Origin: Tretioscincus oriximinensis
Taxonomy: Eukaryota > Chordata > Lepidosauria > Squamata > Gymnophthalmidae
Direction: 5' to 3'
Assembly (NCBI GenBank): GCA_022410635.1
Contig: JAJVDF010000416.1
Location: 673,031 to 737,030 of the forward strand
Length of the DNA: 64,000 nt
Numbering within the stretch: position 1 is the stretch's first letter; each line of letters starts with the position of its first letter. This document shows positions 1 to 11,364 of the stretch, piece by piece. Made by a program: the position numbers and the translations under genes. Below the pieces are notes generated by a model, which was given only the letters and a program-made list of their open reading frames with translations, was not told the origin of the DNA and did no database searches.

Positions 1-230
1 CTTTGTCCCTCGGTACGGCTGCTTTTTCCCTGGCGCTGGGAGCTCGTCACGACCAGAAGTTGGGGAAACAGTTCTGTGCCCTTCGGGGACGTCTCCTCTT
101 TGCACCCGGGTGCCAGGAGACTGAAGGAGAGGTTCACAGTCTACACTGAGACTGCACTAAGCAGCTCAACAGCTTTGGACCCTAGTATTTCTACCCCACA
201 TTCACAGCCATTGAAAATATTTTTCTAGGG
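1..230. other. CpG-dense edge of window, possible promoter or exon edge of the next gene
   Basis: The first ~120 bases contain about eight CpG dinucleotides, far more than the AT-rich DNA that follows. This could be the edge of a CpG island. In mammals CHPF lies head-to-head with TMEM198, so the neighbour could be CHPF, but no CHPF-like peptide is seen in either strand. A plus-strand frame is open through this stretch, but it resembles nothing recognised and is not called as coding. Confidence 0.25.
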
Positions 231-2429
231 CAATAATGTAGTGTCGAGACGGAAGTGTATGGATGCTTCCACCTTTAAGCTGCGTTTAATGCATTGCTTT
301 TCGTTTGAACGCAGCCAGAGACTTGGCGCAAGATCAGGGCCATCCAGCCATCTTCTTAACGTTATTTTTCCCACTCCCTCTGAAGCAGGTAGTAAAATGA
401 TGTAGTCCTAAAATCTCAAAAACTCTTTGGTCTCTATCAAACAGAGAGAAAGGGAGAGATCATGCTGGCTACTTAGGGTATGTAAACAAAGAGGAAGCCT
501 AAAAGGCTTGATGAAAACAATGCCTTTTTGTCTGTTTAAAAAGAAAGCTCCCTACTAAATTTTGTGTCTTCTTAGGCTTCTATTGAGTCCAGGAAGGATC
601 CCCTTCAGACCCCTTCTTTCTAAACAAAAGAAGCCTGACTGGTTTCCCAGAAGTCTTTGCAGCTCTGTCTCCTAGCAACCCTGCAGCTTCCCTTATTTGA
701 CCTGCCAGTCCTAAACAAGGATGCAATGTTGTCTGGTTGTGTTATAGACAGAACTAAACCATTAAGTGAATGGAGCAGTGTGAAGAATAAGCTCCTAGAC
801 AAACCCAGGTACATTTCAGAGGAAAAAGAAGTGCAGATTCTACGATGGAGCCAGATTGGCACATGATCTGTGGCTGAAAGAGAAGATAGTCCTGATTATT
901 TAGAGACAAAAAACTCACAAATTTAGGAAACTTTTCTCTCTTAGATTCTAAAGTCTACCAGGTTGAGCAAACTGTGTCCTTCTAGATATTGCTGACTTGC
1001 AATTCTCATGAGGCTCTGGCTCATTTGATCTCTGGCAAGCATAGTCAAAAACTGTAGATTTTAAATACATAGACATTTCTACAAACGTTCCTACTGCTTA
1101 CCTTTTCCTTACTAATCTCTAAAGTTCAGTGAGACCCCATTTCAGAAACTGACATTCAACTACATCATAGTTTGATCTACCCTTGATGATGAAACTAATT
1201 TAAGCACCATATAGACAGCAGAAAAGAAATGCTAAAAATAATATTGTCAGGGGAAAAGTTCAACATTTGTCACAAATGGTCTGGCTGGCCATTTCAAATA
1301 ATAACTGAAAGCAACTAGCAGCTCTATGATCATAGCTTTGGATGCTCAGGTAGACTGCTTCAGCTTAATACATATTCCTTGAAAATTCCTTTTTTGGAAG
1401 CCCCTGTAAGCAAACGTTCAGATGAACAAGCAAAATGACATGACTGGGAAAGGGTGGCACACTATTATGGCATAAAGAACCAGAAAATATAATGTGATTT
1501 CTATATACTACTGTGTACTGTAAAATAGAATGGAGAAGCTGTGTAGATTTATTTAACCAGTGTAAATCCGTGGTACTGCAGAGAGGAGACTCAGTTTTCT
1601 GGTATGTCACTTGTGTTATGCAGGGGAAGTTTAGTCTACCCAAGTAAGTCAAATTCAGAATGGTAGCCATATTAGTCAAGATCAAAATTTCTAAAACAGA
1701 GAGCTCATAGCACCTTAGAAACTAGTAAGAAAAAGGTTGATGGCACAAGCTTTCATAGATTCAGATCACTTCTTTAATGCGACCTGAAGTAGATTAAGGT
1801 TCTATAGTTTGTAATCCACATGCTGGTATAGACTACGGCTATGAGTCCCCCCACTTGCTTAAAAAGCAATGCCAGACACCTAAAAAGACCTAAGCCAGAT
1901 ACCATTGCTGAACGTTTCAAGACTGCGTTAAACAAGGAAGAACATATTGTAATAGCTTTGTAAAAGTGAAATCTTGCTGCAAAAAAGGTACGCAAAAGGA
2001 ATTCCATTTGCAAACATATGGAAGCAAAAGATTGTTTTATAACACTGTATTATGCAAGAGATACCTGTAGCCAGTGAATTTCAGTAGAACCTTTGAGCAA
2101 CAAATATCAAGATAAGATTTTATGGAAATGACAGCATCAGGTGGATATTAAGGGAATTTGTTTTCAATTAACAACCCATCAGTTTCTTCTTTGAACTTAT
2201 TTCTGTGGCCAAAATAATCAGCTATGTTTTTTAAATAACCTATTGGTATCGTTTCCTGCAACCTCTCACAGCCAAAACCCAGATTCCATCAAGAGGAGTC
2301 TTGAGCTAATCTTCCTTTGGCATTATCTCAAACCCTCTAAGTGACAGGAACAGATGCAACTAAAAATCATCAGCCCTGCTGGATATGTCCTCATTCATTT
2401 GTGTATGTGCATCTCTTAATATCACTCAC
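231..2429. other. Intergenic DNA, no gene seen
   Basis: AT-rich sequence without a credible exon on either strand; the short open frames are chance. Around 1,690-1,795 there is a decayed copy of the palindromic element that is clearest at 7,198-7,408: the phrase about a tag that appears as cacctta-gaaactagtaag and then aagctttcatag is shared with it. Confidence 0.6.
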
Positions 2430-5170
2430 AACTTAAGAACATAAGAGGAACCTTGCTGAATGGGCCTGAAGCCCATCTAGGTCACCATTCTGTCTCACTC
2501 AGTGGCCCACCAATTGCACCTGGGCAGTCTGGAATAGAAGAAGCCAAAATATGCACCTGTTCTCGATGCCATGCAAATGGTATTTCAGGAGTCCTGCCTG
2601 TTGCTTCCTCTCAGGGGCAGCATCAAGACATCCATCCTAGTAGCTGTTTATACCCTTGGTGTCCATGAACTTGTCTAATCCTCTCTTAAAGCTATCCAGG
2701 CTGCTAGCTATTGCCACCTCTTCTAGATGTAAATTCCAAAGGCCGATGACCATCTGGGTGAAAAAATAATTTCCCTTGTCTGTCCTTACTCTTCTGACCA
2801 TTAGCTCCAAGGAAGCTCTCTGCTCCTAGTGTTATGTGACAGAGAAAACAATTTTTCTCTATTCACTTTATCTATCCTGTGTATGATTTTATGCATTTCA
2901 ATCAGATCACCTCTCAAATGCTGTCTTTCAAGGCTAAATGGAGATGCTCCAGCCCCTTGATCATTCTTGTTGCCCTTTTCTGCATCTTCTCTAGTTCCAC
3001 AATGTTCTTTGTGAAATGTGGTGACCAGAATTGTTCACAGTATTCTAAGTGGGGCCTCACCACAGATTTGTAAAAAGGCAAAACAACACTTGCTGACTTG
3101 TTTTCAATCCCTTTCCTAATTATCCCTAACATTGGATTTGCTTTTTTCGCTGCTGCTGCTGCTGCTGCACATTGGTATGACACTGTCATTAAACTGTCCA
3201 CCAACACTCCAAGATCACTCTGGGGCTCCTTACAATCACTTTCAGTTTTCTCTGAACAGTTTAGTGCTGGCAGCAAACTTGGCTACTTCACTATTTACCT
3301 CAGCATCCAGATTATTTATGAATATATTGAAAAGCAGAGGTCCTAGTACAGACCCTTGCGATACTCCACTTCTCACCTCTTTCCACTCAGACAACTGTCT
3401 ATTCACTACTACCCTCTGTTTTCTATCTTTTAGCCAATTTCCAATCCAGGACAAAGTCTGTCCTCTTATTCCATGACTGTAGAGCTTTTTTAGGAGCTTT
3501 TTATGAGGGACTTTCATCAAAAGCCTTCTGAATATCAATTGGATCCCCTTTATCCATCTGTTTATTAATACACTCAAAAAAATTCTAACAAGTTTGTAAG
3601 GCATGATTTACCTTTGCAGAAGCCATGCTGAGTTTCATTCAGCAATGTGTGCTTCTACATGTGTTTAGTAATTTTGTCCTTAATTATAGTTTCCAGCACT
3701 TTACCTGGAATTGATGTTAAACAGACGGGTCTATAATTTCCAGGATCCTCCAGAGTCCTTTTTTGAATATTGGTGTTACGTTACCTACCCTCCAATCTTC
3801 TGGCACAGTGCCAGATCATAAGGAAAGATCAAATGTTTTATCTAGAAGTTCAGCAATTTTACATTTGAGTTCTTTAAGAATTCTGGAATGAATACCATCT
3901 GCTCTCCAGGGATTTATCAATGTTCAGCTTATTAAGGCTAGCAAGAACTTCCTCCCTTGTTATCTCTGACCAGTGTAATTCCTCTGATGCCCTTCCTGAA
4001 AAGACTAGTTCCATTGCAGATATATACTCTGTCCTCTTCAGTGAAAACTGAGGAAAAAAATCATTTAACCTCTCTGCAATCTCCACGTCCTCCTTGATTA
4101 TCCCCTTCTGTCCATTGTTGTCTAGTGGTCTGACCACTTTCCTGATAGGATTCCTATTTCTGATGTATTTGAAGAAGTTCTTATTATTTCTTTTAATATT
4201 TCTAGCAATGTGCTCCTCAAAGTTTTTCTTCGCATCCTTGATTATCACCTTTCATTTGGTTTGCCACGATTTGTGCTCCCTTCTGTTCTCCTCACTAGGA
4301 TAAGTCTTCTATCTCTTAAATGAGTTTCTCTTCATTATAATGACTTCCCTTACTGTAGTGATAAGCCATACAGTTTTCCTCTTGAACTTGACAGAACCTT
4401 TTCTTCTTTTGGGAATGCATTGTATCTGAGCCTCCAATACTGTATTTGTAAATATATAGTTTCCATGCTTTTTGAAGGGACTGGACTCTTCTCACTTTCC
4501 CTTTTCATTTTTATTTTACCATTTTCCTCATCTTGGGAAAATTTTGTTTGTGAAAGTTTAAGGTTTCTGTGTTAGAACTGCTTGACAATTTTCTATCCAC
4601 ATTCAAGTTGAAAATTAATGTGTTATGGTCACTGTTTCTCATAGGATCAGTTACAGTTACATCTTATATCAGATCTTGTTCATTAGTTAGGACTAAATCC
4701 AGGATTCCCTTGCCCCTGGTNGGTTCTAAAACCACTTGCTCTAGAGAACAATCAGTTAGCATGTCTAGGAATTTTATTTCTTTTTCATGATTTGAACAAG
4801 AGCTTACGCAATCTATGTGTGGATAGTTGAAGTCTCTCATTATGACTATTCTTCCCTTTTTGGAAGCTTCAATGACCTCATGTTTCAAATGAGTGTCGCC
4901 TTCAGGTGTTTAGTTAGGAGGCTGGTAGCATATTCCCAATTTTAGTCTTGTTTTCTGATCTGATAATGTTATCCATAATGCTTCTGTGGATGGGTCTCTT
5001 TTACTTGGAAATTCCAGTTCATAGGATTCATTCTCTTCTTTAACATACAAGGCTACACCACCACCCTTTCCTATCTTTTCTGTACAGTTTGTAACCTGGG
5101 ATAACTGTAACGCACTGGTTTTCTTCTGTCCACCAGGTTTCAACTTGTTTCTCTCGTGAAAGATGGTCTT
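2430..5170 (-). mobile_element. CR1 LINE, long but inactive copy
   Basis: Read on the minus strand this is a CR1 non-LTR retrotransposon. Endonuclease fragments come first (GGGVALYVKEE near 5,040, then RIVIMRDFNYPHID near 4,840). A mid-region follows (FFKYIRNRNP near 4,160), then reverse transcriptase (HGIRGQTLSWIGNWLKDRKQ and SGVSQGSVLGPLLFNIFINN near 3,300-3,480), the C-terminal region (PFYKSVVRPHLEYCEQFWSP near 3,050) and the 3' untranslated end. Frames are broken several times. The catalytic segment reads FAAST where active CR1 has FADDT, so both aspartates are lost. A GCT/GCA triplet run at about 3,149-3,170 has expanded an alanine stretch. One undetermined base lies at 4,721. Confidence 0.9.
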
Positions 5171-5469
5171 AACTGAGATGATCTCCAGTATAGGTACGCA
5201 GTTAATTTTTAAGAGTGTAACCCTTAAAAACAAAACAAAAAAGTATTTTTGTTTGTTTCCGAAAAAATCCTGTAGAGTACATTTGCTTTGTACAATACCA
5301 CAACTGACATCTTGCTTGCAGTGCAAGGGCAGCAGTCAGGGCCCCTTGCTCAACTATACATTTCAGTACCACTCCCCTGGGGTGCTCCCAGGTTAAGAGG
5401 ATTCTTTCATGAGGAGCTTTTCAACAAGCTGTCAGAATAATCCCAAAGGCAAGGGGAGGATAAGGCACA

Positions 5470-5690
5470 AAGGAATTCTTTCCATAGAAGCAGATCTTGT
5501 CGGCAGGTATGCCTTTACTCATCTTCAGGCAAAGCTTTCACTGGACACAAACACTGTTCCTAAAGAAGTAGACATGGCTACGAAAACTCATGCCACCTAT
5601 CCTGTTAGTTTCCAAGTGCTGCAGCCCCCTTGATGGGCTTTCTAACTATGTCCAACATGGCTATTTCTCTGAAATATACTGTTCCTTAAG
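5470..5690 (+). repeat. Degenerate copy of the palindromic retroposon-like family
   Basis: The right half carries the family signature: GAAGTAGACATGGCTACGAA, then a GCCACC...GTTAGT segment, and the terminal ATGGCTATTTCTCTGAAA near 5,675. The left half is strongly diverged. It is the same family as 7,198-7,408 and 16,316-16,484. Confidence 0.55.
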
Positions 5691-5934
5691 ACATGGATTC
5701 TTTGGACCCAGATCTTTGCATTTTGCAGCAGCAGCATCTGCCAAGAAAGGCTGAGCCTACACGATGCTTTCATAACTCCTTCTTCACTAGGTGTGATTTC
5801 ACAACACACTCACATAACCTCTTCAAAGTGTGTTTTCTTGATATAGCACTCCCTACTTTTTATATAACCTCACCGGTACTGGATAGTAGAATGGGAAAGA
5901 TTGTAGCTCAGTTGCATAGTATCTGTTTTTCAAC

Positions 5935-6045
5935 CCACCTGAAAGAACCATTTGCAGGGAGTCAAGAAGAGGTGACGGTTTTGCCTTCTTCTGCTTGAGG
6001 CTGCCCAAGTGCAATTGGTGGGCTACTCCTCTTATGTTCTTATGT
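5935..6045 (+). mobile_element. CR1 3' end fragment, plus orientation
   Basis: It contains the CR1 tail phrases CATTTGCAGGGAGTC and CAATTGGTGGGC and ends in CTTATGTTCTTATG. The same tail ends the long CR1 at 2,430 on the other strand. Confidence 0.75.
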
Positions 6046-7185
6046 AAAACAGTAATTATAGCATGCCAAATATTGTAATTCCTTCTGTCAAGTTGTCCTG
6101 GGATTCAAGCATGGGATACAAACCCTTTGTACCATAGCCTGCTTTCCAGAGCAATCCAGACTGTGCTTTACACTCCATCAAGAATTGGAACAAACACAAT
6201 TTTCCTCTTTGGAAACAATTTGTTTTATATGACAATCTCAATCTTCATGTGCTGAATTTGTAATATGAAGGGGACCTGTTGTGGGAAAGTTGGAACAGTA
6301 ACATTCAACAACTTTGAGGATTAGTCAAGGTCTCGCAAATGAGTAGAAGCCAAATTGGCTGACCTGAGACCCATAGCAGGTCTAGTCAGTCTTTCCCAGT
6401 CCGGCCGACTGGTAGGGACTCAAGTATTTTGAATACTCCCAAGCATTAATGTGTTGAGTTTTTCTGCTTTCGCAGCCACTGGTTTGCCTTGAGTGGATGC
6501 ACAAGGGGTTACAAATCAAGAGACACAGCAGGTACCTGTTGTTGTACCAAAGCCAATATGAGGCCCAAAGCCGATATTAGCTAGCTGTGAACTGCATTGG
6601 CCTTTCTTCCTCTCTAGGCAACAGGACCACGTGGAAAGAGGAGATTAGAATAGCAGGAGGAATTGGGGGAGAACTGAAAGGATTGGGCTATAAAGAAAGA
6701 AACAAAAATAAACCAGGGCTGCAGTATAGATGCTTGGGACTGGATTTTTCACTTTTAGATTTAGTTTAGTTTTGTCAGTTGCTGGTATAAAGTCAAGTGA
6801 CTGCTTTGCATAATGATAATTCTCATGCCTAATACATTAACTACAAAGATGTGCAAATGACAAAAATCACATGCATAAACAGTTTATAAAAATAGATTAT
6901 GTGAACTGCTGCTCCTGATAGCTTCCAATCAATATTTTTGTCCAGAAGCAGCATACTTGTGAATATAAAATGCCTAATAACAGAAGTCCTGGCTTTCTTG
7001 AAGCTTGTTAGAGGCCTTGGTTAAGAATGATGAAAATCAAGATGCAATAAAAGGAAGTCTTTAGTTTCACCTTTATTTCTTATATTTTTAAGATTTCAAT
7101 TATATTCTGTTTTTCTTCTTCTATATTTTATAGAGGTTTATGGGAAGTACTAGTTCATAATATGTTGGTTATAGCATGCAGTGTT
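6046..7185. other. Intergenic DNA, nothing recognised
   Basis: No splice-flanked open frame, RNA gene or clear repeat was seen in this 1.1 kb. Confidence 0.5.
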
Positions 7186-7420
7186 AAGATATAGAATTTT
7201 TTTCCCAGAGAAATAGCCGTGGTAGTCTAGTAGAAAGTCCAGCAAAGAAGCTAGTAGCACTTTGAGACTAACTTGAGAAAAGTGGGTGGCATAAGCTTTT
7301 GTAGACACGTCTACTTCAGAACATCTGAAGAAGTAGACGTGTCTACAAAAGCTTATGCCACCCACTTTTCTCAAGTTAGTCTCAAAGTGCTACTAGCTCC
7401 TTTGCCGGAAGATATAGAAT
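7186..7420 (-). mobile_element. Palindromic retroposon-like element with 12-bp target-site duplication
   Basis: The core (7,243-7,404) is a near-perfect palindrome with arms of about 65-75 bases around AGAACATCT near 7,320. The element runs from 7,198 to 7,408. It is flanked by identical 12-mers AAGATATAGAAT at 7,186-7,197 and 7,409-7,420. A run of seven T lies just inside the left duplication, which on the minus strand is an A tail. A long duplication plus A tail is typical of LINE-mediated insertion, while a palindrome is typical of fold-back DNA elements. The 7,240-7,404 open frames on both strands are mirror images caused by the palindrome and are not genes. Confidence 0.85.
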
Positions 7421-7599
7421 GTCCAGCCTGGCTTCATCGTATAAATTTTTTGTTTACTTTAGCCTTTGACTCCTATGATCATTAGCCATAGGGAACTACA
7501 ACTAAAAGTCAAAACAAGCTGCTATCCAAAAAGAACAAAAGGTACTATCACACATGCCTGTCTGCCTTGGATCAGTTACATAGGTAATGTGTCTAGCAA

Positions 7600-7985
7600 G
7601 AGGAGTCTCATAAAGATTAACAAGAAAATAGTAGGCAGCATGAGCTTTCATAGACAAATCCACTTTTTCAGATGTTCAAAGAAAGGCAATACCTAGGCAA
7701 GAGTCCTGGAGAGGCTGATCTTCATCCATAAAAATTTGGTACTTTCATTAGTGATAGGTTTGAAAGAAATGTTAGTTTGGATTCAGAATATTTAGAACCA
7801 GGTCTCATAGCACTTTAAAGGTTAACTAGAAAAAGATGAACTTTAGTAAATAAATCTACAAGCTGACCTGCCTACAAATCCTCATGCTGCCTAATTTTTT
7901 TTCTTAAGTCTCTAAGGTGCTACGATAGAGCCTTGCTAGATATTCTAAATACGCACTAGCTTGGCTACTTCTGTGAAATCCAGTA
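7600..7985 (+). repeat. Two older copies of the palindromic retroposon-like family
   Basis: One partial copy lies at about 7,600-7,680 (CATGAGCTTTCATAGAC) and one fuller copy at about 7,805-7,980. The second has opposed arms (CTCATAGCACTTTA near 7,805 and TCTCTAAGGTGCTACGAT near 7,910) and the terminal GGCTACTTCTGTGAAA. Both are well diverged from the copy at 7,198. Confidence 0.55.
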
Positions 7986-9140
7986 ACATATGTTTCTTTT
8001 GACATACAAAAGGGGATCTGACATCCTATGCTGATTTAGCTGTCTTTGAGCCCATCCATACTGGCTGTTCAAAAAGGTTTTGATTTTTAATTCTTAGTGG
8101 CATATTGTTCATATCTGACCCATGGCAAAGTGTGAAATAACACACTTTCTTCACCCACATGCTGCTAATAAAAGGTAGGATTGTTCCAAACAAGCAGTGT
8201 TAAGAGAATATCTTAATTTGTCCATTTTTCTGTAATAAGGTTATGATATAATGATATAGTTCTTGCTAGATTTGAAATCTGTAAACAGCACATCTCCCAT
8301 TGCAGTCTTTCATTTAAATAGTGCCTGAACAGTTTTTGGCACGATTCCACTGTTGTTGACTAGTAAAGCATGTAATCCAGTGAGTGATATTTATTGCAGA
8401 TAAGGCATGCAGGCTTCTCAAAATACAAGTTAAACATGGATTACTTAAATACAGATTATTTTATAAGGCAAATGATATGTAATGTGCTTCAAGATAGTGA
8501 ACATAATTTATTTTTATTTCTGTCTCACCCTATACTTGAAGATTCCATGGCAAGGTAATAAAATCAGTATTAAAAACAGATAAAATGAGTTAACCAGAAC
8601 AATGACAATGCCTGCATCTGAAGTAGGTAGGGATGGGGCTTATTGTTCAATAAATACAGAAATGAATGTGGGATAAGAATCTTCCTTGGTTTGCAGATTA
8701 TTATAGAAACTTACTTTGCTGAGTGGCTGCATGATTATGCATATTATTTATTATTATTTATTTATACTTATACCCGCCCTATACCTGAAGGTCCCAGATT
8801 TATGATAAATCTCTGGGCAACTGGATTGATCCTACTCACCGTGAACACCGTATACAATGTTTTTATTAATACTTTGTAAAAAGGAACTGCTTTGGGCAAA
8901 AACTTGGGATGCTTAATTTCTGCTGGCTTAAAGAGACAAAGGGAGTGAAGTTTGCTTATGTTCAGTGGTTTATTGAGTATTCTTCTTGGAGGTCCGCATA
9001 TTTAATTCTTATAACAGTCAGCAATGTTGCTTCTTGTTTTGGAGTTAAAAATAGCAACTTGGATGTTTTTAAGAATAGAAATGTGCTCAGCATTATTTTT
9101 GTTTCACAATATGGTTTTGCTTTTGTCTGTGTTATGTTCT
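7986..9140. other. Intergenic DNA with SINE-tail remnants
   Basis: No gene is seen. At about 8,740-8,820 and more weakly at 8,500-8,560 there are reverse copies of the tail that ends the SINE at 54,389-54,686: an A/T-rich TTTATTTATAC run, then CCCGCCCTATACCTGAAGG, then GGTCC. Confidence 0.5.
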
Positions 9141-9142
9141 TG

Positions 9143-9250
9143 AGTACATAAGAACACCAGAACAGCCTTGCTGAATCGAGCTGGGTCCCATCTAGTGCAG
9201 CATTCTTCCCCACGCAGGGGCCCACCAGTTGCACCTGGGCAATCTCAATC
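9143..9250 (-). mobile_element. CR1 3' end fragment, minus orientation
   Basis: The reverse CR1 tail is recognisable: ACATAAGAACACCAGAACAG, then CCCATCTAGTGCAGCATTC and GCCCACCAGTTGCACCTGGG. Confidence 0.75.
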
Positions 9251-9284
9251 AGTATTAGATGTTATATCAATCGTAGGGGTAACC

Positions 9285-9425
9285 AGTACTCAAGACTGTA
9301 TCCAGATGTTGTGTATTTATTCCACTATACTTGGATATTCCAAAGTAAAGCTCTGTTCTGGATTGCTTTATTCCAGAATATCCAGCTATATAGAGGAATA
9401 AATAACTAATGTCTGGATGCAGCTT
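9285..9425. repeat. Imperfect inverted repeat, palindromic element
   Basis: Two arms face each other around about 9,356. The left arm has GTATCCAGATG, then TATTTATTCC, then TTGGATATTCCA. The right arm has the complements TGGAATAT-like CCAGAATATCCAG, GGAATAAATA and CATCTGG-like GTCTGGATGCAG. Related terminal phrases recur singly, for example near 31,690 and 35,385. No coding content. Confidence 0.65.
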
Positions 9426-10029
9426 AAGTCTGCAATGCATTGAGAATGGGGCTAGTCTTGCCAATGGGTAGAATGAAGTCAGCCCCTTAGATAAAAGGGT
9501 CAAAGCAACAACAAAGAAGATGAACTGCAGCTACAGTGGAAGATGTTCTCTGTTGCCATTGTTCGAGAGTCATTCTACTGTCAGTCTAGTCGGAAAAGAA
9601 GAAAACCATCTTTAAAGACTGCAATTACGTCTCGAGCACATCCCCGCTGTTTCTTTGATGGCAGTCAAAACGTACTAAGCTTCCCCACGTTGCTCAATAG
9701 TAACAAGATATTTCAGGGCCTGATTGTGAAGCCTAAAATTATGGGAAATCTAAGGCCGGCAGCAACAACAGCCGCAGAGCAATTGGGGCTGCCTAACTAG
9801 CGGGCAGCATAATGGAAAACCCAAAGATTAGTCAAGCAAACGCACGACTGGGAGAAGCTGCGTATTGGGGGGCAGCCATCACACTAGGGCAAGTGAAGGG
9901 AGGAGGAGTGAGGAAGATTCCCATTCACACGAACAAGAAGCGCAGTTCCTTGAAACAAAGCAAGGCAAAAAAGAAGCAGCCCCCCAGCCAGAGGAGAAGG
10001 GAAGGCGCCACTGCCGATCCTCCCAAAAG

Positions 10030-10277
10030 CCAATCGGAAAATGTGTTGCATGCCTAGCAACAGAGATTACACCAATCAGAAGACAGCGTTGCTTTAGTAC
10101 GGCCACATATTGGCGGGAGAGCACGAGAGGCCGGGCGGAAGAAGAGGTGTATTAGGCTACTGATTAGGGGCAGGGGGGCGCTGGATTGTGATTGGCCGCA
10201 CGCCTCCAATGCCGTTTGCCCTGCCGCCTCGCGCTCCTGGGACTAGCCCGGGCTTGCGGGAGGAGAGTTTGTCGTAG
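10030..10277 (+). promoter_or_regulatory. TMEM198: Probable CpG-island promoter and non-coding first exon of TMEM198
   Basis: Five CCAAT motifs lie within 181 bases, in both orientations: 10,030-10,034, 10,072-10,076, 10,109-10,113 (reverse), 10,191-10,195 (reverse) and 10,206-10,210. CpG density is high from about 10,085 to 10,275, and no TATA box is evident. A donor-like CGTAG/GTAAAG junction after 10,277 could end a non-coding exon 1 that splices to the acceptor at 11,364. Clustered CCAAT boxes with CpG are usual in NF-Y-driven, often divergent promoters, which would suit a TMEM198/CHPF pair. The exon boundary is inferred; the motifs are seen directly. Confidence 0.5.
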
Positions 10278-10508
10278 GTAAAGGATGGTGGTGGGAGTGG
10301 GTGAGTCCAGAATCACAGTCCATGCAATGCTTTTACGAGCTTTGGACTCCGCATAAGGCTCCAGAGGACGCTCCTTATTCTCCCGGAGCCCTGAAGAAGA
10401 TATGCGAACGGCGGACAAAAGTCCTTTGTTGGTAGCTTGTGTCCGGGTTCTATGACTGAAAAGGCTTTAAGGGGAACTATCTTGTATTGCAACAGTCCTG
10501 TCCCCACT

Positions 10509-10658
10509 GAGCCTTATTCTGGGCTTTATCTCGGAATAAGAGCAGGCCATCTACATGCTAGTGTACGCTATGGCAGGCCCCGAATGGGGCCTGCCATAGA
10601 GTACACTGGCATGTGGATGGCCAAACTCTGTATTGAGACATAACCCAGAATAAGGCTC
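10509..10658. repeat. 150-bp palindromic element in TMEM198 5' intron
   Basis: The outer arms are GAGCCTTATTCTGGG and its exact complement CCCAGAATAAGGCTC. The inner arms run from GGCCATCTACATGC to ATGTGGATGGCC and close on GGCAGGCCCC-gaat-GGGGCCTGCC at 10,572-10,594. A second member with the same outer arms is at 45,478-45,570. It lies about 230 bases downstream of the putative first exon. Confidence 0.8.
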
Positions 10659-11364
10659 ATTATTATGAATGTTGCAATTCTCTAAAGGTCGGGATTTTCT
10701 GAACCCAGGCTAACAAGTCTGTTTCTTTTAACAATTTATAGGGTTAAATGCATATCTCCGACAGATGCCTTTTCAAAGCTGCTACACACCCCCTTTGGTG
10801 ACTCATCTGCCTACCCGCTTCTTCCTTGAGCTAAAAGCTGGCGGTAGGACGGAGGTGTGGGGTGAATGCGTGTTTTGTTGCAAATATCATCTGTTCGTCT
10901 CTTGGTTGCCATGGAGACCATGTGTTGGGTTCTCTTTATAACCACCTTTCCCTCCCATTTCTGAAAGTTGTTGTCCCATCTCCTCCTATGCGTTCTTCCC
11001 TCCGATTGCTGATGAGTTCATTCAGAAATGGGATGGGCTGTTTGGTTTTCTGGCAGACACGTCACATCACTGCTTTCTGGAATCGAGAAAGAGCAGTAGG
11101 AATATTAACATCCAAGAAAGAGTCAAAGGAAAGCATGAGTCTCAATGCCTATCTAATTCTATGCCTCTTAAATATAATGCTAACAATCGTGTCTGCTAGC
11201 CAATAATTTCTGGGTGGATTTGATGCTGGCTCAGGGGGTTGGGTTCACGTAGATTACATCATAGTTGCCATAGATATCTGTGAAATAACTTAGTTTATAA
11301 TTCTGACTGTTTTTCAAACACAGCTAGGAGCCTCAACTTCTTTTATCATGTCCTCTCCCAACAG

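Noticed and set aside
7150..7485. Two open frames on opposite strands with the same peptide start
   Set aside because: They are mirror translation of the palindromic element, not duplicated genes.
9540..10155. Open frames just upstream of the putative promoter
   Set aside because: No recognised similarity and no splice signals. The stretch is better explained as promoter-flanking DNA.
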